Assembly (NCBI GenBank): GCA_002451065.1
Contig: DKBC01000096.1
Coordinates: forward strand, 278 to 9,723
Direction: 5' to 3'
DNA: 9,446 nt
Origin: Betaproteobacteria bacterium UBA6910
Lineage (GTDB): Bacteria; Pseudomonadota; Gammaproteobacteria; Burkholderiales; UBA6910
Shown: piece after piece, positions 1-5,274 of the stretch
Layout of the letters: each line of letters opens with the position of its first letter
Position numbering within the stretch: position 1 is the first letter of the stretch
Notes under the pieces: generated by a model
The model's database searches: none
What the model saw: only the letters and a program-made list of their open reading frames with translations
Told to the model about the DNA's origin: nothing
Made by a program: the position numbers and the translations under genes

Positions 1-6
1 TGCTGG

Positions 7-438
7 ATGCCGCGTCCGCTCGGCGAGATCCACAGCCTGGTCTGCCCGGGGGGCACCGCCGTGGTGCGCATCCGAGTGACCAACTGCCAGGCCCGCGCCA
101 GTCGGGTGAGGGCGGCGTTCGCCGAGGGCAAATTCGCCGCCGAGGTGACCCCCGACGAGCTGGTGCTGTCGCCCATGGAGCGCGGCTGGTTCACCGCGAC
201 GGTGGCGGTGCCGGCGGATGCCTGCAAGGGGGAAAAGACCGAACGGCTATTGTGGATACGCGGCTGCAACGGCCACTACCTGCGTTGGACCGTGGAGCCC
301 GCCGATGGCGTCGCGTCCAGTTGCCACGAAATCCAAGTGGAAGACTGTCCCGACCCGATTCATCATTGGTACGACCACTTTTACTGCGACAGGCCCTGTT
401 TCGAGCGGACCCTGAGCACCAACTACCGGGGTTCCTGA
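7..438 (+). CDS. Small Cys/His-rich Ig-like protein, possibly 5'-partial
   Basis: The 143-residue reading from ATG 7 is not a family I recognise. Residues ~15-98 alternate like a beta-sandwich (VVRIRVTN, ELVLSP, FTATVAVP, YLRWTVEP) and match the fold and spacing of the Ig-like domain in the next gene (600-1379): hydrophobic strand, L-x-P turn, V-x-x-x-V strand, then a closing strand ending in EP. It has eight cysteines (13, 27, 73, 87, 106, 114, 127, 131). The C-terminal CPDPIHHWYDHFYCDRPC segment holds three His and three Cys, suggesting a metal site or disulfides. No signal peptide or membrane segment is seen. The frame stays open through codons TGC TGG to the window edge and only six bases precede the ATG, so no ribosome site can be judged and the true start may lie upstream. 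It is co-oriented with the next gene, 161 bases away. That a protein is encoded is fairly sure; its function is unknown. Confidence 0.65.
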   Translation: MPRPLGEIHSLVCPGGTAVVRIRVTNCQARASRVRAAFAEGKFAAEVTPDELVLSPMERGWFTATVAVPADACKGEKTERLLWIRGCNGHYLRWTVEPADGVASSCHEIQVEDCPDPIHHWYDHFYCDRPCFERTLSTNYRGS

Positions 439-443
439 TGGCG

Positions 444-493
444 GTTCCCGGTTGACCGGGCCATTGCCCCATGCAGCCGCGACGACCGGGAAC
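444..493 (+). repeat. 9-bp inverted repeat with an alternative inner hairpin
   Basis: GTTCCCGGT (444-452) is perfectly complementary to ACCGGGAAC (485-493), 32 bases apart. The left arm can instead fold locally: CCCGG (447-451), loop TTGA, CCGGG (456-460). The two folds are mutually exclusive. They lie just after the stop of the first gene and before the start of the second. No T-run follows, so it is not a standard intrinsic terminator; it could be an mRNA processing or stability structure or a weak attenuator. Confidence 0.45.
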
Positions 494-587
494 GTGAGGA
501 AACCACCGATGGCGATCCGTTGACGTGGCCGCGGGCGTCGGAATCGAGCCCCGCCGCGAGATGGCGCCGACCCAGACTATCAAGCCG

Positions 588-591
588 AAGG
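588..591 (+). promoter_or_regulatory. Shine-Dalgarno that fixes the start at ATG 600
   Basis: AAGG sits eight bases upstream of ATG 600. The alternative in-frame starts, GTG 525 and ATG 561, lack a comparable purine tract at the right distance. The residues between 525 and 600 have no secondary-structure pattern, whereas the helical domain starts right after 600. Confidence 0.6.
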
Positions 592-599
592 ATATACCG

Positions 600-1379
600 A
601 TGGACACCAGCCAGTTTTCCCAGTCCCTGAAGCGCCTGGGTTCGACCTATCTCGACGCCTACACCCGCAGCGCCGAGCGCTATGCCGCGTTGGTCAGCGG
701 CGCGAACAGGACGGCGACCCCGGCGCCTTCGGCCGATCTGATGCAGCAACGCTACGCCGACTTCGTCCGCAAGGAGGGGCCGCGGATCGTGCAGCAACTG
801 GCGGAGGCCAGCCTCAACTACTACACGGTGGTGCTGAACGCCGGGGTGGAAGCCGCAAGGCTTTATTACGAGCAGGTGTTGCAGCCCGAATCTCCGGCGG
901 CGGCACCGGCGCCCGCCAGCGGCGCGCGCTCGGCGTTGCTGTTTCGCGGCGAGCATGGCGACTCGCCGAGCAATGCCTTCGTGATTGCCAACAACAGGAG
1001 CGAGGCGATCGATGTCAGTTTCAGTCTGGCTGAGCTGGTGAGCGACGACGGACATTCCAGGCTGAAACCGGCGGTCCGTTTCGACCCGAACGGCTGCCGC
1101 CTGGGGCCCAACTCGCAGCAGGTGGTGCAGTGCTCGGTGCTGCTGTCTGAACAGTTGCAGCCCGGCGTCGATTACCGTGGCCAGATTCAGGTCGCCGGCT
1201 TTCCGGACATGGCCATGCGCGTCACCGTGCGGGCGGAGCCTTCGGCCAGGCCCGCGACCCCTCCGACGCCGGAGCCCGCCAAGCCGAGCGCGGAGCCGTC
1301 GGGCAGAGACACCGGCGGCCAACGGGTCGCAACTGCTCGGCGCAAGAAATCGGCCAAGGGCAGGAAGGCCTCCGCCTGA
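600..1379 (+). CDS. Phasin-like helical + Ig-like protein with basic tail
   Basis: A 259-residue protein in three parts. Residues ~5-95 are amphipathic helices rich in Ala, Tyr and Arg (SLKRLGSTYLDAYTRSAERY; then LMQQRYADFVRKEG and LNYYTVVLNAGVEAARLYYEQ). They resemble granule-associated phasins in character and align with the 97-aa protein at 7457-7750 ([DE]AY-x-R...Y, then A-x-x-x-Y...L-x-x-AG). Residues ~112-213 form an Ig-like beta-sandwich like that of the preceding gene (RFDPNGCRLGP, VVQCSVLL, DYRGQIQVAG, MRVTVRAE). Residues 214-240 are a Pro/Ala/Glu linker and 246-259 are strongly basic (ARRKKSAKGRK), reminiscent of the histone-like tails of PhaF-type phasins. ATG 600 is chosen for its AAGG eight bases upstream. 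There is no signal peptide, so it is likely cytoplasmic. Inference: a surface protein of a storage body that may also touch nucleic acid. No direct family assignment is possible from the sequence alone. Confidence 0.8.
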   Translation: MDTSQFSQSLKRLGSTYLDAYTRSAERYAALVSGANRTATPAPSADLMQQRYADFVRKEGPRIVQQLAEASLNYYTVVLNAGVEAARLYYEQVLQPESPAAAPAPASGARSALLFRGEHGDSPSNAFVIANNRSEAIDVSFSLAELVSDDGHSRLKPAVRFDPNGCRLGPNSQQVVQCSVLLSEQLQPGVDYRGQIQVAGFPDMAMRVTVRAEPSARPATPPTPEPAKPSAEPSGRDTGGQRVATARRKKSAKGRKASA

Positions 1380-1418
1380 AACCGGCAGCAAGGCTCGCGG
1401 GGACCGCGCCTAGGGCAG

Positions 1419-1430
1419 GGCCCGCGGGCC
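1419..1430. repeat. GC-only palindrome between convergent genes
   Basis: GGCCCGCGGGCC is a perfect 12-base palindrome in the 53-base gap between the converging stops at 1379 and 1435. It could act as a bidirectional transcription roadblock, but it lacks a T-run in either direction and its loop would be tiny if it formed a hairpin. Termination here is therefore only suggested by position. Confidence 0.35.
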
Positions 1431-1432
1431 GA

Positions 1433-2023
1433 CTATAGCAGCGGCAGGACGGCGGGCACCGCAGCGAGTGCGCCCAGCGCGATTCCCGCCAGGATATCGC
1501 TGGGATAGTGGTGCGCGGCCAGCATTCGCGCCCAGCCCAGGAGCAGACAAAACAACGCGGCCGGGATGGCCATTACGGGAAGGATGATGGCGATCGGCAA
1601 CGCCACCGCGGTGACGGTCATGCAGTGGCCGCTGGGGAAGGAATAGCGATCCAGCACGCGCAGCAGCGGCGGCATCGTGGGATCCACTTCGCAGGGTCGC
1701 GGCCGCGCCACGAAGCGCTTGATCGCGGGGTAGATCAGGTGGGCGGTGCCGGCGGCCACGCCGGCGCTGATTGCCAGCGTCAGGAAATGCTCCGGCGACA
1801 GCCACAGCAGCACCCCGGCCAGCAGAGGGTACAGCCAACCGTTGCCAAGATGATTGAGCGCGAGGGCGAACGGACGCACCAGCGCACGGCGGCCGATCCG
1901 CGCCTGCTGCCGGACGAAGGCCAGTTCCATTCTCTGAATTTCATCGACGGGCACGCGCCAAACCCGATGCAAGTCGTCGGCCAGATCCCTCGTCCTGTGC
2001 GGCTCCTGCCTGCCCGGATTCAT
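1433..2023 (-). CDS. PAP2-superfamily membrane phosphatase
   Basis: A 196-residue integral membrane protein of the PAP2 (type 2 phosphatidic acid phosphatase) superfamily. All three catalytic motifs are intact: K102-x6-R109-P110 (KRFVARPRP), PSGH at 130-133, and R166-x5-H172-x3-D176 (RMLAAHHYPSD). The usual Ser before the last Arg is Ala here. Hydrophobic segments near 64-78, 80-100, 137-166 and 178-196 give about four to five membrane passes. Family members remove phosphate from phosphatidic acid, phosphatidylglycerol phosphate or undecaprenyl/isoprenyl diphosphate; the substrate cannot be read from sequence. The ATG at 2021-2023 has AAGGAAA about eight bases upstream. The gene stands alone, convergent with 600-1379 and divergent from the propeller gene, with an operator-like dyad and a -10-like TATAGT upstream. 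If the neighbours handle isoprenoid or lipid diphosphates, this enzyme could supply the dephosphorylation step; that is inference. Confidence 0.93.
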   Translation of the reverse strand: MNPGRQEPHRTRDLADDLHRVWRVPVDEIQRMELAFVRQQARIGRRALVRPFALALNHLGNGWLYPLLAGVLLWLSPEHFLTLAISAGVAAGTAHLIYPAIKRFVARPRPCEVDPTMPPLLRVLDRYSFPSGHCMTVTAVALPIAIILPVMAIPAALFCLLLGWARMLAAHHYPSDILAGIALGALAAVPAVLPLL

Positions 2024-2405
2024 CAGCCCATTTCCTTGCGGCGCGCCTCGCCCCGCATTTGACTATAGTGCACGGTCCGTGCTGAAAAGACCCTCGCCGA
2101 CCATCCGTCAATCATCACGGGTCTTCGCGGAAACGCACGGGTAGAATTTGGTCTCTCCAGAGGACGGTCGCGTCGCAATCTTCCAGACAGCCGCGACAAA
2201 AAAAAGTTTGGCCCGTCGAGAGGGCAGCAACACCAGCGGGCGCGTGCCGCCCGGGGTCGACGAGCCCGCTTCTCCCTCCGGAGACCGAAGCGCAGTATTG
2301 CACAATTTTCCCGGCCTTGGCACCCTCGTGAATCATAGGAAACAGGCGAATTACCGGCTCGCGACGGGAGCAGGACCGCGATTTGCCGGCGCCACGGAGA
2401 ACTGA
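2024..2405. other. 382-base divergent intergenic region
   Basis: This gap separates the PAP2 gene (minus) from the propeller gene (plus). Apart from the dyad near 2070-2082, it holds an A8 run near 2200, an AT-richer patch at about 2295-2345, and the propeller gene's ribosome site GGAGA (2396-2400). An open frame from 2148 to 2405 ends directly against the propeller ATG, but its translation has no domain-like pattern and no ribosome site, so I do not call it. No convincing sigma-70 promoter pair was found for the propeller gene. A TTGGCAC at 2317-2323 resembles a sigma-54 -24 element, but the -12 GC is missing. Confidence 0.6.
2062..2088 (-). promoter_or_regulatory. Candidate promoter and operator dyad of the PAP2 gene
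   Basis: On the minus strand, TATAGT (2062-2067) resembles a -10 box and would start transcription some 30 bases before the PAP2 ATG. Immediately upstream lies GCACGG-T-CCGTGC (2070-2082), a perfect 6-bp inverted repeat around one base, which fits the place of a repressor operator inside the promoter spacer. The -35 is poor: TTTTCA lies only 15 bases from the -10. The dyad is clear; the promoter reading is tentative. Confidence 0.4.
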
Positions 2406-3638
2406 ATGTCGATTTTGGTCAAGGGGTACCCCCGCGCTTTTCACATTGCCCTCGACGGCAACGGCATCAACGGCCTGGAAGGAATGGCCGGGGTCTGCCT
2501 GTTTCTGTTCGATCCGGCAAGCAACAACTACGCCTACAAGGTCAAGTTCTACGACGGCATCGCCGCCGGCCATGCGGTATCGGTGAATCCATCGGGCAAA
2601 GTCGGCTTCCTGGGCAACGCCGGCCAGCATCTGCTGTTCTACGACGCGCTGACGCTTGACGAGATCACCCGCGTCTCGACCCTCCGGTTCGAGGCGACCA
2701 GCACCTCATTGCAGGGCAGCACCCACCTGGTCTGGCTTTCCGAGGGCGAGTTCGTCACCGCCATCGGCGAAAACTTCTACCGCTTCTCGCTCGACCGGCT
2801 GGAATCGCCCGAGCGGCTCGGTCCGCACAAGGTGAAGCTGCCGCACGCCATGAAGCTCACCCGTTCCGGCCGCTACATCTGCTACGGCTCGATGGACAAC
2901 CCCGCCCACGGCGCCGCCGGCGAGGCGCGCCACGTCGGCGTGTTCGACCTGCAGACGGGCGCGACACGGGTGATACCCCTGCCCGCCACGTGCTGGCACG
3001 TGCATGCCCACGAGATGGATGAAATCTTCTACTGCGTTTCGTTCCGGGTGGCGCCCCAGGACCACGTCGATTACCACGAGTGGGCCATGTCTTTCCTGAA
3101 AGAGTACGTATTCGAGATCGACGCCAGGGACGGCCGCGTGCTGCGCCACTGGAGTGCCGGCCGTGAGATACCCGCACACATCAATTCGGACATCACCATG
3201 TCCGCGGAGGAGATCATTTTCTGCAACGGTGGCAGCCAGTCGGTGGTGCTGGTCGACCGCAAGAGCTTCGCTCACTTCCGGTTGATCGACGAGCGTCCTG
3301 ACCTGGCCACACAGATGGCTCACCCGCGCGAAGTGGCCACCCAGGTGTTCGATGTGTTCGTCCGCGGCAATTTCTCCACCAACAGCCGGCACTTCCTGGG
3401 CGCGCTGCGCGTAAGCCGCTTTTCGCTGCTGGATTCGATCTACGCCTGTCAGCTCGATGCCGCCCAGAGCCTGCTGTTCACCGCCAACCGCGGGCTCAAC
3501 CACATCAGCATTTACGACTACCCCTCTACCGAGCTGCGCCTGCGCGTCCCAATGCCGGAAATCCAGGAGTTTCTGCCCTGGATCGGGCCTAATGCCGACC
3601 CGCGCCTGGGTTTTCACCACAGCGTCCTGTTGGGCTGA
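2406..3638 (+). CDS. Beta-propeller-like protein of unknown function
   Basis: A 410-residue protein I cannot place in a named family. Repeats of about 40-50 residues are visible, starting near 13, 56, 107, 147, 200, 258 and 345: a leading strand often beginning with His, an SG- or DE-type turn, a hydrophobic strand, then a strand like hhhhD followed by a turn and R-V/I. Examples are GHAVSVNPSGKVGFLG with LLFYDALTLDEITRV, and PHAMKLTRSGRYICYG with VGVFDLQTGATRV. This is the signature of a seven-bladed propeller, with residues 404-410 (HHSVLLG) perhaps closing the ring. Leading-strand histidines (13, 56, 107, 147, 200/202, 258, 404/405) would face the central channel, where carotenoid oxygenases and some other propellers hold a metal. 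No signal peptide is present. The ATG has GGAGA five bases upstream. It is convergent with the 3659-7750 operon, with only 20 bases between stops. Function is open: oxygenase-like enzyme, lactonase-like enzyme or binding protein. Confidence 0.85.
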   Translation: MSILVKGYPRAFHIALDGNGINGLEGMAGVCLFLFDPASNNYAYKVKFYDGIAAGHAVSVNPSGKVGFLGNAGQHLLFYDALTLDEITRVSTLRFEATSTSLQGSTHLVWLSEGEFVTAIGENFYRFSLDRLESPERLGPHKVKLPHAMKLTRSGRYICYGSMDNPAHGAAGEARHVGVFDLQTGATRVIPLPATCWHVHAHEMDEIFYCVSFRVAPQDHVDYHEWAMSFLKEYVFEIDARDGRVLRHWSAGREIPAHINSDITMSAEEIIFCNGGSQSVVLVDRKSFAHFRLIDERPDLATQMAHPREVATQVFDVFVRGNFSTNSRHFLGALRVSRFSLLDSIYACQLDAAQSLLFTANRGLNHISIYDYPSTELRLRVPMPEIQEFLPWIGPNADPRLGFHHSVLLG

Positions 3639-3658
3639 ATTCCCCTAGCAACGCAACA

Positions 3659-4195
3659 TCATGAGCCGGCGGCGATGAGGCGCTCGGCGGCGTCCATCAC
3701 CTTGCGCAGGTTCCTGGGTATGAATACGGTGACGATGGACTCGACGAAGGCCGTCGCCGGTTGTTCCAGCGGACCCGCCAGGCCCTTGAGCGCGCCCGGG
3801 GCGAGCTCGAAGTCGCCGGCGAAGGTGATCCGCGTCCCGCGCCCGCCCATCGCGGGCGCGTAACTGGTGCTGCCGGCGCAGCGGATGTGTTCGGGAAACA
3901 ACGACGGTTCTATGGCCCAGGTGCAGACGTGGGTGCTGTCGTCCCACTGGTTGCGGTCGATCCAGCTCACTGCCGCCGCGCCGAGCCGGTTCTGCAGCAG
4001 CTTCGGAATTTTCTGCCCGGAGTGCCATTCGTTGACCAATCGCAGGCGACCCGGCCCTATCGGCTCGCGCTCCAGCACGACGATTCTCTCGACATCGTCA
4101 AGCTGGGCGGCAAGATCGGGCAGGCGGTCGCGCACCGTGGTCCAGACCCGCTCCAGCGGCTGCTTGATCACAACCAGGTCTCGAAAACTTTTCAT
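3659..4195 (-). CDS. SRPBCC (START-like) protein
   Basis: A 178-residue protein with the helix-grip pattern of the SRPBCC/START-like superfamily: an N-terminal strand (RDLVVIKQP), a helix beginning at the P-x-x-x-V-W turn (PLERVWTTVRD), a run of antiparallel strands (RIVVLEREPIG, RLRLVNEWH, THVCTWAIEPS, GTRITFAGDFEL) and a long C-terminal helix (about 147-176) ending in LRKVMDAAERLIA. Such domains enclose a pocket for lipids, sterols, polyketides or aromatic compounds and can be enzymes or carriers. The strand segment EHIRCAGSTSYAP followed by FAGDFELAPG is typical of the polyketide cyclase/dehydrase-like branch, but no catalytic residue can be named. The same frame stays open much further upstream, but the start is set at the ATG whose bases overlap the epimerase stop (ATGA, 4192-4195). 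It is the last gene of the operon, and the gene before the epimerase also carries a START-like domain. Confidence 0.85.
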   Translation of the reverse strand: MKSFRDLVVIKQPLERVWTTVRDRLPDLAAQLDDVERIVVLEREPIGPGRLRLVNEWHSGQKIPKLLQNRLGAAAVSWIDRNQWDDSTHVCTWAIEPSLFPEHIRCAGSTSYAPAMGGRGTRITFAGDFELAPGALKGLAGPLEQPATAFVESIVTVFIPRNLRKVMDAAERLIAAGS

Positions 4196-5274
4196 GCGAC
4201 TTTGCCTCGCGTGCCGGTCGCGTTCGCCTGCCAGCCGCGGGCGGCGTAGACCTCGTCGTGCAGGCGCAGGCCGGCGCGCAGTTCGCGGCTGACGTGGGGA
4301 CTCATCGCCAGCCAGGACAAGGCCTCGGCCAGCGCCCGGCGCGCCGGGCGTGGGCGATAGCCGATCGCCGCCGCCTTGGCGTGGCTGTACCAGTAATAGC
4401 GCCCGACCATGGCGGCCTGTTCGCGGTTGCTGAGCGGAGTCCGCCCTGCGACCCGGGCGCGCAGTTCCTCGGCGGTGGCGGCGAGATAGGTGAGACCGTG
4501 GTTGAGTTCGACCTGCGGCGGCTCGACGCCCGCCAGCTCGGCGATGAGGGCGTGAAGCGCGGGCCAGGTGAGGTTTTCCGAGCCCAGCAGGTAGCGCTGA
4601 CCCGGCCCGCCTCGGGTCGCCGCCAGCCAGTGCCCAACGGCGACATCGGCAGTTGACACCACATTGCAGCCGCCCGGGAAGGTCAGCCGGAACGGGTCGG
4701 CCAGATAGGCGATGATCAGCCCGTTGCTGGGACCGAGCGCGGTGCCGTGGGGGCCGACGGAGACAGTCGGGCATACCGCCACCACTTCCAGCCCCAGCGA
4801 CTTGCCCAGCTCCAGCGCCAGGGCGTCCTGGCGGATCTTGGCGCTGACGTAAGCGCCCTCGCCCTCGGCCGAGGCCAGGGGGCTGGATTCGTCGAGCACC
4901 ACCGGGTTGGTGCTGTGGCCGAATACCACCGAGGAGGAGGTCAGCACCACCCGCCGCACCCCCTCCGCGGCCGCGGCGCGCAGCAGGTTCTCGGTACCGT
5001 GCGTGGCGGCGGCGAGCAACTCGTTGGCGCGCCGGCGGTCGTAGCTGAAGTGCATGGCCGTGTGGAACACCAACTCGCAGCCGGCAACCGCCTGCCCCAC
5101 GGCCTCCGGGTGGCGACTGACATCGGCACGCAGGATCTCCACATCGAGCCCCGCCAGGGCGGCCAGGTCGCTGCTTTCCCGCACCAGCGCCCGGACAGCC
5201 GCACCCTGCGCCAGAAGCTCCCGCACCAGGTTGGCCCCGATAAGGCCGTTGGCGCCGGTCACCAGGGCTTTCAC
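4192..5274 (-). CDS. NAD(P)-dependent epimerase/reductase, extended SDR
   Basis: A 360-residue extended short-chain dehydrogenase. The Rossmann glycine motif TGANGLIG is at 6-13, the acidic pair-like D51 follows the third strand (EILRADVS), the Ser-rich catalytic strand LTSSSVVFG is at 111-119, and the active-site Y142-x3-K146 sits in AYVSAKIRQD. The mid-region (CPTVSVGPHG, then NVVSTADVAVGHWLA and GQRYLLGSENLT) matches the pattern of HpnA-type hopanoid-associated epimerases and dihydroflavonol-4-reductase/3-beta-hydroxysteroid dehydrogenase relatives. It likely oxidises, reduces or epimerises a hydroxyl or keto group on a sugar, sterol-like or isoprenoid substrate; which of these is not readable. 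The start is GTG, its bases shared with the stop of the upstream gene (GTGA, 5271-5274), and its own stop overlaps the next ATG. The C-terminal ~90 residues are rich in Arg and Ala and may shape the substrate pocket. Confidence 0.92.
   Translation of the reverse strand: MKALVTGANGLIGANLVRELLAQGAAVRALVRESSDLAALAGLDVEILRADVSRHPEAVGQAVAGCELVFHTAMHFSYDRRRANELLAAATHGTENLLRAAAAEGVRRVVLTSSSVVFGHSTNPVVLDESSPLASAEGEGAYVSAKIRQDALALELGKSLGLEVVAVCPTVSVGPHGTALGPSNGLIIAYLADPFRLTFPGGCNVVSTADVAVGHWLAATRGGPGQRYLLGSENLTWPALHALIAELAGVEPPQVELNHGLTYLAATAEELRARVAGRTPLSNREQAAMVGRYYWYSHAKAAAIGYRPRPARRALAEALSWLAMSPHVSRELRAGLRLHDEVYAARGWQANATGTRGKVA

Noticed and set aside
2195..2215. Intrinsic terminator at the A8/T8 run
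   Set aside because: No GC-rich stem precedes the T-run on the minus strand, and no gene ends nearby.
2317..2333. Sigma-54-type promoter ahead of the propeller gene
   Set aside because: TTGGCAC fits the -24 element, but at the required distance the sequence reads TGAAT instead of TTGCA, so the essential -12 GC is missing.
2148..2405. 85-codon open frame abutting the propeller ATG
   Set aside because: Its translation shows no secondary-structure or domain pattern, there is no ribosome site, and it lies in the divergent promoter region.
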